A stretch of DNA of 64,000 bases from Candidatus Accumulibacter affinis. Lineage in GTDB: Bacteria; Pseudomonadota; Gammaproteobacteria; Burkholderiales; Rhodocyclaceae. Position 1 is the first letter of the stretch, and each line of letters begins with the position of its first letter. The stretch covers positions 496,001-560,000 of the forward strand of contig JADJOT010000002.1 in assembly GCA_016713625.1 (NCBI GenBank), read 5' to 3'. Under the pieces are notes generated by a model. The model saw nothing but the letters and a program-made list of their open reading frames with translations. It was not told the DNA's origin and did not search any database. Positions 55,801-59,178 of the stretch are shown piece by piece. The translations under genes and the position numbers were made by a program.

Positions 55801-56371
55801 CCTGCGCAAAGACGAAAGTGTCTTCGTTGTCCGCTGCGCCGACCAGGTTTTCGATGCCGCGGAAAATCTGACCGTTGACGTCGCCAGAGTTCTCCGTGGC
55901 AATCGTCCATAGGGAATCGAGCAGGAAAGTCTGTTGCAGGGTGTCGCTGCCCTGGCCGCCATCGAGCGTGGCATCGATGCCGATCGCGCTTAGCAACTGG
56001 ATCGAATCGTTGCCACCAGCAGCGTCCACAGAGAGTCCCTTGACCCCCGAGAAGACTTGACTCGGACCGCCGTCGAGCGAGACACGAAGAGTAGCGCCCG
56101 TCTCGCTCTCCCCCGTCTGCTCGATGATGAAGGTGTTGGCGCCGGCGTCGCCCTGGATATTCAACAGGCCGGCCGTACTGAGCGAGAGGTCCGCAGATAA
56201 TAGCAGCCGCGGCTCAAGCGCCTCGAAGGTAAAGGCCGAACTCGTTGCAGACAAAGAGGAGGCGCGTGGCTTCGGCGACTTTTCAGCGCCGGATCGGCCA
56301 AAGGCGCGCTCCAAGAGGCTCCACAGGAAGGGGGAAGTCCGCTTTCCGCTAGCTATATGGCTCCTGATCAT
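34859..56371 (-). CDS. giant LEPR-XLL/RTX repeat protein, main reading frame
   Basis: This frame alone encodes 7,170 residues; with the downstream pieces the protein is about 8,700. The start at 56371 (MIRSHIASGKRTSPFLWSLL) is chosen because AAGGAAAGGA lies 9 bases upstream. The LEPR-XLL motif, ALEPRLLLSADL, is at residues 51-62; there is no Sec signal peptide. Next come beta-strand modules of the type GVAGAVSVNxVxNxTxAxI (about 640-3570), interleaved with eight W-x-x-D-G-F modules and four GDAVRY modules. Three Calx-beta-like modules with NW...Q.VTV lie near 5600-5970. RTX nonapeptide repeats fill about 6215 to the end. The make-up points to a calcium-binding surface or secreted adhesin of the type I secretion class. 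No secretion genes are in the window. Antisense frames up to 2,555 codons over this gene are shadows. Confidence 0.88.
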   Translation of the reverse strand: MIRSHIASGKRTSPFLWSLLERAFGRSGAEKSPKPRASSLSATSSAFTFEALEPRLLLSADLSLSTAGLLNIQGDAGANTFIIEQTGESETGATLRVSLDGGPSQVFSGVKGLSVDAAGGNDSIQLLSAIGIDATLDGGQGSDTLQQTFLLDSLWTIATENSGDVNGQIFRGIENLVGAADNEDTFVFAQGASLSGGVEGGAGGYDTVVLEGSYAHAGHEVVGPQSGIVTLDGSSVRYAGMEPIDYVGTIGILTFTGTSGDDTIVLSDIADVTLPGGVLQMQISGSGELTRFNDTVDEIVIKALGGSDAITVASLDSGFAGDLVVYGNSDGAGGSLLDLLADTDSDTLAFTGSVSTQGGAITAVADSITVAANQSLNTRKVDSGGVSTGNSGDIRLDARTIELNTGSSLLAQVDTGSTYLAGDIFLKAQAASIVRTLATPTPSTSITATGATIRGDFVSLQASSAERFGVFGFKKDASATVTLTDITIDAGAVDIDAGADTTLLPALASTMTGNPLLTITAVASGADTITRDSGSWVDEGFTIGQSITLLGTASNDGAYIIKSVTANTIEVSDGDVLVDELTTAAQPVSVSGESVMPDPETLIDLLTPFTGSAIVTLSTATAQVKVLGASSITALGRVAMNSSAESRATPFGAGLAIPKAFAIAAAWAQSTATAETSIDGTTVVTAGSLSMGADTDNTITVNATTLSRNTPVSLTFAGAKVDGVTKAFIGNDARVNAGDVSVAAAAITDVQTGAGVFNTGSSGVGLAVALSLIDTNTQAWVGGRVTSTGDVSVTADTDTVNHIVEADSRNLGNTGDLFTQVSNQYNQFARDTAQPFTSQGAVGPLNPLESFVNKMFPVVKSGKLNLSGAVSYASAENDVRAFIAPDAVVKADGGVEVKATMVDRTNTTAVNAATSDGVAIGGAVAILDNDNDVKAYIGENAEVQANGSVDVTATFLTPYPWEIDFTSGEQIMDHIGQAVNGSLWNLLLTSYVQNGSAGTTAGLGGAVDVRLISNVAEAYIDKGARVNTDAAYGGADQSVTVYARNEVNGLHLVGEKVGFSYLDKLLTQKAAGSAIVSRVSDLGKKLRGPGLNITELEDPKGGIGGAVLFTDASHQAIARIEDGATVVADGDINVLADAQDRMISLTKAGGSAQKIGVFGAGGIVLQSTSAIAYVENRASIDAGADLTVLATNDPRVYTIVGGQAKGAPTGIGVAVAYNEIEATTRAFIGNGAALSGNPTLTFKDVTMDGNPTLTFQNVTLAGTGTLTFTDNALQADKRDTITRSAGNWVSDGFAAGQFITIEGSPSSDGTYLVAEVTATTLRLAEGEALAQRVMTGGPALTFVNSGSADQIVRNDGSWLADGFAAGQQIKVESSATNDGIYTILSATDTTLTLSNADALTGGFAFGAQVATVGLTESTVRRELSGTPSLTFAANGALPDTITRSTGNWTTDGFAAGQIIRVDNAGAQEGLFKIASINAAGDTLTLIPTDQVVAGTASAARVATVDVYAADTITRASGNWESDGFVRGQSITVTNAGANNGTYVIDTVSSTTLTLSPQDRLTDAAPTSGVTLRSGDTITRDNGSWLADGFKAGQTLTITGAGANNGSFVIEKVSKGTLTLAPLAALTDGTATNTTVTTDPLAATGVIRAGDDIDVQALASPQIYSFALAGSQSTQKDQAEATGGAATSGSPGAVADAAGNTGGGGVGISGSASVNTVDMTTTAKVDNVLSVTAQDLRIVANTATGTPRLSDSPTLTFATNGAAADTVTRSSGSWLAEGFRAGQALKVSGTTSNNGTWRIASVTETTLTLTAGAALVNETTDAGDNPETVAAAAMTGNPTLTFDAVPGSQDTITRSAGNWLADGFRPGMKINVTGTQNNNGEFTVADVTATELTLNGNLFQETLTDEANVANAVVTASSDGVKTRIIAVAGAATISTQQGSGAGIAGTFTMNTVDADTDAYVRSATVYASGSVVISASTPADIHSVGASVSVSTGTGKLNLAGQVSLNRIVSETLAYIENATVRGPAAGGSAPSVSIKALDDAYILGIAGSVAYGGKGGVGASVAINTIGNTTEAFTRNADVAASSLAIEADSTAQITAVTAAIGASSGRMAAAAAVSVNLVENNTAAFISGRKTSQGILASGSVTVDAVDDSGIFAIAGGIGAAPSGTVGIGVGVTYNQIDNDTTATIHDATVTSTAGSVRVSALSEPSIFSVAVGGAVANTAALAGSVSFNVIGSVSDANTTSASITGASTVVADGNVVVSAEGNAKIETISGSVAIGLSTAAIAAANSTIKTDDDVQAAIGAGATVVAKGNRGTTAVANGARSGSLTDAVQGVAVVAVSHDDFFSASIGGAGAGNAGVAGSATVTVLDETTRATIAENAQVNTGTLATSENANQGVRVLASDRTTLTGVAGALAVGGTAGVGVGADVSVVTKVTEATIASGAIVEAQRDVAVLATSSEDVLSIAVAGGGAGTVGLAGAADVSVFNITTRATVEGTKTVGATSYTGASVTAGGSVEVAAEERLEFDGVAGSLAIGGTVGIGGAASVPIVTKTTESTIGNGATVNALGNGAGITVNTGAFDVDFDTAYSSDPGQVKPVAVNNANATDSSLTRERNSVADTRTGFTGVAVTAVNQDDIGSYAIGVGGSGTVAIQISATVNVLTANTTATIADNARVNTATSGEGATQSVLVAAGNDFSRVAVAGGLSISGVVAVTPGADVAVVTTNAKASIGSNAVVQAQRDVEVLANSDVDILSIAISVAGSGTVSVAGAVSALVLNADTWASIGSGADVDAGGNVIVSSLARTDTDAVAGAIGIGIVGGGVGAGVGVVVINKDTRAWIGENADVNAKANGGDTTVYDGSLSDTGTFGTTSARGVVVNAVSSENVFAVAAAGAGGFIGGVAGAVTVEVIDSDTRAFIDAGARINTEATDANTAQDVRVAAVNDLRMLVVDGSIAGGVFGGIAGSVDVGIVRNDTSAYIAGSDVRARRDVTASALADRDIESYVVSAAGGAVGIGAAVAVYTLGGNFTGSYRFDADGDNVNDANESDDALAGTAGQSTTQFADAQADVSSVDSLLTGYGGSGGANSGEVDSNTAAAKTRLDAAGGTGADAAKANPAASEIIGSAAVPRGTVAFIGQDAGVNAGRHIDLDARERVDLKIIAGGAGVGGAGIGAGIAVLSTGNDVNTFIGQGATLRAGTVDAGGDINLDARLWSELSVLGVTAGLGGFAGIAGSVVVVTDTSNVNAYIEAGTSGDRARLLEANQVNLKAEKILGAKTSAIGAAAGVFAGVGAAVTVVNLSGNVRSAVGAHTVIGTVDDAAATAATVDGVTLTTNSAVRALPFDGVGPMAVGLGVSLLGSAAAGVVVVTLGGTTESQIGDDANIETSGTVALDTDSVLRADAEADGGAFGAFAVGAMFAKADLGGTTRSQVGTRAKVKAGSLKLEADHTSDASVDVVAAGGGAVSGRGAEAQVTVDPTVEAKILGSATINVVNDVEVLATLKRAEGNATAKSFGGGAVSVGVMGATVSSTPDVDASIAGGTTVTAGRHVVVRAEGKAEATGAPPLDTFTNADVNLNNDTIDFDYALSPGEIVTYENNGNTSIGGLGDGREYSVLRGTPVAGGTRLTLGASFAGSGVNNAYDTITFAVPHRLVTGDAVRYEGANNGSVTIGLANDNPTDNTNNPVNPYYVRRIDDYTIKLFTSAAEANPATATGLKAFTPGNVSSTNNTITTSGTAYVEGTAVTYRAPAPKTFSSLTVDVQVDGNNKIVTSDTTADGRDNPTPVYVDSLNRIYIATLDNNGNPIAGTGHGFQTGDAVRYNAVGGSAITGLTSGNTYYVIKINDFLMQLSDTLDGTNGNDPDIDGDIGVTPREIDGDISNTAAAVVHTLVKTSQLPIKAANATGGELQDGRTYYVRAPNPVSGTQTFSLSETPTGALLDLDTTGLDAAAGHRIGIEGVDISAAAGTHALRLDLQSMPASTTHKLLGAGGVPLASVSPAASDGLSSATVQGGSGGVGDFAFPTAKVTTTVNVNAHVAATRVDAGGDVSIVALSATNASASGDNRAGGLLQVGDVRAKAVHDANTAAYIGSAAVNGSASGTTFVVGGNLLLRATSGAVQDVTAIAKGGGGIGVARADTAAYVDYDTLATVGSGANLTVGRAFKAYTDATVNSRTNSEAFVIAVGAGADADDLDGSDWGGSVRIGTDGTPALSQVAIGGGAQIDADTVDIDAQVSSLFGRSRADAEAYSPILFGYAQAFADAEVQIDSKAAALIKDGTAATPTLVKGRNGVDVQARHGSLTVERVSDGLAVALIPPQGEQDIGDSDLNSTVDADTHVLVVAGPRNLNTAALAVSGLDNPAGFPNLALFGRADHAAVSESRGGDRTRTIAWDADVIINSGPSPELIIDAAGNVFKAVNASVRDDAPNASRMAGAVVDDDIIVNDIVNDDAGEVLFDAPTTGVISGSQSLFTMRDTYDTVTITNASTKDLVINRIDVIGAQPTYPLSSTSRPRIMLEAPAVNITFNLTRDVSPTAVTILNTGVSNIGLNGVINNPIGLTTITNTEGDIVNGSDIASFASDSNGYVVGSGLVRTNLLDVEATKGSIGVDKPAPTADSRIRVELIESTNRPEDLRAVAGGSIFLDLDGVVRQSTSDTAPTVAEINVSLVSAGNHADIRLAAGSLEQSSAPRDGVYVGSPQDSTNAPDGTFRVFYWDDPGSIPLRDPGAYGASPTAIETTFNFALIEAGTTVGAGNIVVNAADAALPTDSLSNVVNVLATTNVFGTGHIDADTNGYIDFTESLADLRVGQIRSRYNDVTLDAPNGAIVDAPALSPLSPPSGDVEADVIGVNLSLTAQLSIGTGSNFLETNLLDAGTGIAAIGALRASAGHSVFIEETGGDLSIDRVVAKGLDGIGQVTLVARDGSILDANTATEDDGDATSTRVRDVANVVGRTIDLDADDDLGDADDDLDIDSGVRTNADGSTTLFTGRVFAQAGRSVFLTESAREMNVLAVRAESGRIRLTVPDTNLADTENFELITLPLGGATARIDEGASPTTVPVAEISAALSVDLWVGDNVTTSATGRVVSGQSITIRGDTRRVLKTETVDDVNADADRGTQMNLRGTIGHVTSAGNTSKTFTQIFGHDQVDTFTFNETDLDANTTAFGSQNDSAALADDGEDRFIVNQLGSMGVNAAGIGDTLTLDGQADTDTYTVNTTGSQGVLRNYVINVLDTGARTDGVDTLSIYGIDGSTAAGQVDDIFLLRKTNAIPSETADTPAFVALLHGDLNQVRDGSGTISGRPQQVQRINYDINLNGRLEIYGKGGNDYFASDDNSTVTTLDGGSGDDTFQIGQLFGMQRKTPMVQDSDRFDTIATTRGYLSAGASAAIVAQGGSGNDVFTVYGNKAELRLEGDDGDDLFIVRAFALAQTNADGSIRTVGGVAMPLLTSEVSTQGQMNVRPGEGNDTVQYNINAPVSVDGGTGFDKVVVLGTEFADNFVITEDGVKGAGVNVRFENIEVLEVDGLESDDDFYVLSTPVGVVTRVIGGLGSDSFNVGGDVAEPIVMQDLAGASGAIGHLLSSSDSLYNRLPVEGIDLTVAQARLGAVVITESAGDTVVEEGLTSNPLAIDSYLVRLAVAPADGTTVYVTVSAARSQRDESLAPNNGDSVWLRDAQLPGFSRSVPVNGQPTTEPNRALVLAFNAGNWNIDQTVYVYGAQDGFAEGERTVTVSHLVDAVVVTPASTQAGLDAQEATRLLFDQAAVRNVEVRVIDDDAPGLIITQTNNETLVLEGSLAVQPAGGSFGIEDSYNLKLAQALTGTQTVTVQLVYDSAQVGLSVGGNAVTSVTFNKDNWQQGIDITVRATDDATREAFKRSFIEHRVVSGVAAYSGVVKQFAVQVHDNDTAGVIVSESNGSTNVVLDDPSTAANEAVTDSYAVRLTSAPTHDVVVQVNTDGQVNTSPATLTFTTANWWQAQTVTVTANPAYVPASSGLDTTTQKVFAPRTHLLSQLGGPLAIEGGTLGERALVSAIVLPTELNAGLLQIGVQPDERDQIDTLNLYDDSSPEDRTGTLSATQLAGFDMAPTLNFGGTNALGEPSTFAGGITFGNASTGRSTIEVLNLLMGEGNDSLTITGTLQAADEGTGGNRGPARHGTITLVHGGGNLAVTPGGSSLFGDRITVTGGGGVSSPLVIYGDTSQDGLWYSGATDEVTPRADNIVPGNKLFDQVGTADDQFRFPRANPFRQAGDDVIDASALFSTADVNTTTLGVAIYGGSGNDTIRGTGAGDHLAGGSGNDIIVGNAGLDLVYGDSGFNVDPITRTLVMVNAIGTANGDVGTLPASPSGPVRDGLVAGRDDIDGGTGDDVIFGDHGVVTQDVPRGRLYDDWAAARGRAAVFGYATGNATNSQFAFSASDKLLTTGFIQSLRSAEVANGDDDTIAGNAGRDRIFGGNGSDLIAGGAGSDLVFGDHGLVDYLGPDYDGVTETGLAGLVTLDRLESVDTTAALGKGDQISDEVGDDIIIGGQGDDLIDAGAGQNIVFGDHGRILGVDTGFNTPVGDPVAGKTDDDYQVQVLGLVTSIDWGTVNDAANEFGNGNDSITTGRGRDMVFGGGGNDAINTFASSLGTVALDGNNIVFGDHGLVDYLAEERAAALPGTPRRDTARTNDIDRVWSLATGMGGADRIDTGNANEIVFGGMAGDIVNAGHGKNIVFGDSGQVTAANADDPLTQWSVHQFTIGTIVSTAFADGGIDTLRSGDHDDILLGGRDGDTLDSGRGDNVVFGDQGRVLTFVNGQGGTADTFNAVVGTPTRPAGDQPLTYLLVTTQIDTGNADGADIITTGIGRDLIFGGGDTDTLHAFASTSLGAMAAGTAAQDSNNIVFGDHGLIDYVSEELRLGGAGNPGLETFALTNSAANANGNPVRTADIDLIASLEGNVVVAGQAVKATAIGGNDLITTGNLNDIVLGGAGADRIVSGDGSNIVLGDNARLVAAPGDSANPVFAVHEFTLCKIDTIGFDDADGGADIVTGGSGNDVLFGGGGNDVIYAGTGDDLVFGDQGRIECKNNKPYDPEISLRPICWECFPTLGFLLFEATNVDKTTGAGNDVVFGEDGSDVIMGQQGEDVIYGGRGDDILIGGSNVDGGLDSHDRIDSGDGHDTIAGDNAAICYHPDAIDVRMRALDGTLLYGITPGGTTAC
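50670..52640 (-). repeat. array of seven W-x-x-D-G-F modules inside the giant gene
   Basis: About 60-residue units recur with the pattern DTITRSxGNWxxDGFxxGQxI, then a stretch with NDGTY or NNGTY, then TTLTL. Examples are DTITRSAGNWVSDGFAAGQF, DTITRASGNWESDGFVRGQS, DTITRDNGSWLADGFKAGQT and DTVTRSSGSWLAEGFRAGQA. Five copies lie between about 52640 and 51420 and two more between 51130 and 50670. A lone eighth copy is at about 54640-54850 (DTITRDSGSWVDEGFTIGQS). The copies differ in many silent and replacement positions, so the array is old. The fold resembles small beta domains of phage tail proteins by motif only. Confidence 0.8.
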
Positions 56372-56538
56372 CCTGTTGGGTCCTTTCCTTGAGGCGAAGA
56401 AATTCATCCGATATTTCGTTAAACGGGCTGTTGACCGCACTCGAAACCAATGAGTTCCCCGATGCCCACGCAACACGGCTGTGTGTTCACTTTGCTGGCT
56501 GTCCACTAGGACTTTGCCCGCACTAGATGCACCGACTG

Positions 56539-56557
56539 AAGGATAGGAAATCCAACG
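56539..56557. repeat. 19-bp repeat, copy B (upstream of the giant gene)
   Basis: AAGGATAGGAAATCCAACG, 18 of 19 identical to copy A at 29264-29282 and in the same orientation. It lies 168 bases upstream of the giant gene start, inside the otherwise featureless stretch 56372-56644 that must also hold the giant gene's promoter. Confidence 0.4.
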
Positions 56558-56644
56558 GCACCATCAAGAGTGTATTAGCCTCAATCAAGGGGTGTCAATG
56601 TCGAATGGTAAGCGTTCAGCGCACCCACCCCTGGGCGCACACAA

Positions 56645-56828
56645 TCACACTGGCTTTTTGAGCGGCAGGAGCTCGTCGATGCGGCTGTTCGGCCAGGAGA
56701 GGAGTTTCTCCAGGGTGTCGGTCAGCCAGGCCATGGGCTCGATGCCGTTCGCGCGCGCAGTTTCGAGCAGCGACTGAATCGCCGCGGCGTGTTGGCCTGC
56801 CGCCTCGGAACCGGCGAACAGCCAGTTT
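56645..56828 (-). pseudogene. IS66-family transposase, C-terminal remnant
   Basis: The last 60 or so codons of an IS66 TnpC-type transposase remain: KNWLFAGSEAAGQHAAAIQS, LLETARANGIEPMAWLTDTL, EKLLSWPNSRIDELLPLKKP, stop at 56645-56647. NWLFAGSEAAG and the RIDELLP ending are diagnostic for this family. The coding sequence ends abruptly at its 5' side in a perfect palindrome. No other part of the insertion sequence is present. Confidence 0.85.
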
Positions 56829-56860
56829 TTCTTCTTATCGCAAGATTGCGATAAGAAGAA
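56829..56860. repeat. 15-bp perfect palindrome at the IS66 truncation point
   Basis: TTCTTCTTATCGCAA, two bases (GA), then TTGCGATAAGAAGAA: a perfect 15-bp inverted repeat at the spot where the IS66 coding sequence breaks off. It may be a recombination scar, a terminal repeat of a lost element, or a binding site for the recombinases encoded next to it. About 110 bases of unassigned DNA follow before the recombinase leader. Confidence 0.8.
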
Positions 56861-56971
56861 TTATCCTCGGTCAACGATTAGGCAAGCTTTGTTCGCTCCA
56901 TCTTCTGGAACCTAGATCCGGCGCGGCTCTTGCCACGCATCTGCGCTTCCGAAGTTGCCATAAAAAAGTGT

Positions 56972-57002
56972 CTCCTGTGGATCCCATCCCACACTACAGG
57001 AG
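56972..57002 (+). promoter_or_regulatory. hairpin that would mask the recombinase ribosome site
   Basis: CTCCTGT (56972-56978) can pair with ACAGGAG (56996-57002). The right arm contains AGGAG, 6 bases before the ATG at 57009, which is the only ribosome-binding site of the gene. Pairing would hide it. A translation-limiting role is inferred from position. Confidence 0.5.
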
Positions 57003-57008
57003 CACATC

Positions 57009-57752
57009 ATGCTTACCGATAGAAGCCTGACGAGCCTTGCTCGCCGCGACTGGCTGGCTGACGGCCCGCTCGACAGCGTTGTTACGTCCTACATCGAGGC
57101 GCTACGCGATCAGCGCTATGCCGATCGAAGCATCCGCATTTATCTGGGCTGCCTGGCCCATTTCAATTACTGGAACTTGCCCATAGCGCTCTCGGATGCC
57201 GAGTTGGACGCTTTCTTGAACGCCTTTGATTGCGCTGACCCCGTCGGACAGCGCGACTGCGCCATGGCTCGCTGCTTACTCGATCTGGGGCTGCGCGGTC
57301 ACGAAGTGACCTACCTGACACTGGAATCGATCGATTGGCGCTGTGCGACGTTGACGATCAGTGGCACCAAGAGCAGACGCGTGCAGCAGTTACCTCTGCC
57401 GGTGGCTACCGGTGAGGCCCTCGCCCAGTACCTGCAGCAGAGACGACCGCAGACCACAAGCCGTATCCTGTTCGTGCGACACCGAGCCCCGTTCGACAGG
57501 CCGCTGGGTGTTCCAGCTGTTCGCAATTCGATGAACCGTGCCTTTGTCCGCTGCGGTTTGCGTGACCGGTACTGCAATACGCATGTGCTCCGGCGGACCA
57601 CGGCGACCCGTCTACAACGCTCGGGGGCCTCAGTCAAAGAGATCGCTGACCTCCTGCGCCACCAAAGCCTCGACACCGCAAGGACCTACGCCCGTATTGA
57701 TCTGGAACACTTGCGGGCCGCGGCCCTGCCATGGTCCGGGAGTCGGCCATGA
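57009..57752 (+). CDS. tyrosine recombinase with shortened N-terminal domain (RIT type)
   Basis: This 247-residue protein is a site-specific DNA recombinase of the kind found as tandem genes in recombinase-in-trio elements. All catalytic parts are present: LGLRGHEV (first Arg), GTKSRRVQ (Lys), HVLRRTTATRL (His-x-x-Arg), LLRHQSLDTARTYARID (His and the nucleophile Tyr). The N-terminus starts normally (SYIEALRDQRYADRSIRIYL, AHFNYW) but jumps to LPIALSDAELDAFLNAFDCA. About 150 residues of the core-binding domain that relatives have at that point are missing. The deletion is in frame. DNA binding is therefore probably impaired. Confidence 0.8.
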   Translation: MLTDRSLTSLARRDWLADGPLDSVVTSYIEALRDQRYADRSIRIYLGCLAHFNYWNLPIALSDAELDAFLNAFDCADPVGQRDCAMARCLLDLGLRGHEVTYLTLESIDWRCATLTISGTKSRRVQQLPLPVATGEALAQYLQQRRPQTTSRILFVRHRAPFDRPLGVPAVRNSMNRAFVRCGLRDRYCNTHVLRRTTATRLQRSGASVKEIADLLRHQSLDTARTYARIDLEHLRAAALPWSGSRP

Positions 57753-58414
57753 GCGCCCCCGTTTCCTGGATGTCGCGGGTCGAATCCTACCTATCGTATC
57801 GCCGTCGTCACGGATTCCAGCTCACGTTCGACGCCACACAGCTCCGATCATTTGCCCGGTTCGCTGACGAAATCGGCATGGATGCTCACCTGACGGTGGC
57901 GCTTGGTGTCGCCTGGGCACGAGCTTCTCAGCGCCCAAGTCCACTCACGTGGGCGCGCCGAGTCGAGGTCTTGCAGGGCTTCGCACGCTTTTGTCTGCGC
58001 GAGGATCCGGCGACGGAGATCCTGCCGCACAATCTCTTTGGCCCAGCAGGTCGGCGCCTCGTCCCGCACATCTATACCGAGGCCGAACTGAGCTCACTGC
58101 TTGAGGCAGCCAAGGAACTGGCACCGGCAAATGGGCTGCGGCCAGCTACTTGCCGGTGTGTCCTCGGGTTACTCGCCGCAACCGGGCTGCGCATCTCCGA
58201 AGCACTCGCGCTGACCACGACGGATGTCGATCTCGATGCTGGCGTCCTGCTGATTCGGGAAGCCAAATTCCATCGCCAGCGTTTGGTGCCGATGCATCCG
58301 AGCGTTACGGAGTCGCTGAGCGCGTATGCCCGATGCCGAAATCGGCTCGTGCCACGACCCACCTGCGCCCGGTTCTTCCTGCGCAAATGGAGACTTTCAT
58401 CCCCTGGACGCTGA
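57749..58414 (+). pseudogene. second tyrosine recombinase, truncated before the active site
   Basis: The frame overlaps the first recombinase by 4 bases (ATGA), as in intact RIT elements. It begins SAPVSWMSRVESYLSYRRRH and has LTWARRVEVLQGFARFCLRE, RRLVPHIYTEAELSSLLEAA and GLRISEALALTTTDVDLDAG (first catalytic Arg). After NRLVPRPTCARFF at about 58378 the similarity ends, and the frame runs out through unrelated sequence (LRKWRLSSPGR). The His-x-x-Arg and Tyr that do the chemistry are lost, so this product cannot recombine DNA. Confidence 0.82.
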
Positions 58415-58791
58415 TCAAGCGCGGGGTGAAGCGGCAGATCCTCACGCCTCTGGATGCGCCGGAAGAGTTTCGGGTCGAGGTTGGGGTAGAGCGGCGGAAA
58501 CGGGCAGCAGCGCAGCACACGCCTCTGATTCGGACGTTGGAACTGACCCACTACTGACAGCGGCTGCTGGACGAAGGCAAGTACCGGACGATCACCGAGA
58601 TCGCTGCCATCGAGGGGCTCGACCGCGGGCAGGCCAGTCGGATCGCGCGGCTGGCGCAATTGGCCCCCGAGATCGTAGAGATCGGTTTGTCGGGGCAGGA
58701 CGATGGACTGGTCTTGGAGACTCTGGTTCGGCGAGCGTTTCCTGCTGACTGGGAAGCGCAGCGAGTGAAGTTGCTCGTGTCGCCTTCGTGA
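58387..58791 (+). pseudogene. recombinase-associated helix-turn-helix protein with internal TGA
   Basis: From the ATG at 58387 the sequence METFIPWTLIKRGVKRQILT, then LDAPEEFRVEVGVERRKRAA runs to ELTHY, a TGA at 58555-58557, and on in frame as QRLLDEGKYRTITEIAAIEG, DRGQASRIARLAQLAPEIVE, ending with TGA at 58789. The helix-turn-helix TITEIAAIEGLDRGQASRIA resembles short proteins encoded beside serine recombinases, where the broken position is normally Trp (HYW). The gene joins the truncated recombinase without a gap, which marks a recombination junction at about 58380. Confidence 0.7.
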
Positions 58792-59178
58792 CCGAATTCT
58801 GAACGCTGTGGTCAGAATGTCATGTGGAAATCGACTGTCTGCTGACGACCCAGACCTGCCTGATCCTTTTATCATGGTTTATGGCGGCTTCCTGATCCGC
58901 AAGCTGCCGGTCACGGGAATCTGACGTCGGCCCGATCCTCGGCTAAAGCTGCCGTCACAGCTTTGTCTGGCTACGGCTGTTAACCGCCAGAAACAAGACA
59001 TTAGGTGATCTGCACCTGCCAACGTCTGTTACAGCGGTTGCAGCCGCTCAACACTTGGCGCAGACCGCACAGTCTCGTACTCACTGCGGTCATCAAGCCA
59101 GCAGGAAGGGAGAACTGGTGTTGGTGGTACGCCGGCACCAAGCCTGTATACTTCGCTGAAGGCAAACACAGTGAGCAT
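58792..59178 (+). promoter_or_regulatory. leader region of the Avs-like gene
   Basis: These 387 bases contain no convincing gene. A TATACT at 59147-59152 is a good -10 candidate 27 bases before the ATG at 59179, but no well-spaced -35 box is visible. The frame of the Avs-like gene is open back to 59005, yet residues before the chosen ATG show no family similarity. No clear ribosome site precedes the ATG. The right-hand end of the mobile element cannot be defined here. Confidence 0.35.

Noticed and set aside
58072..58875. Minus-strand frame of 267 codons opposite the recombinase fragments
   Set aside because: The plus strand shows recognisable recombinase and helix-turn-helix motifs across the same bases; the minus product has none.
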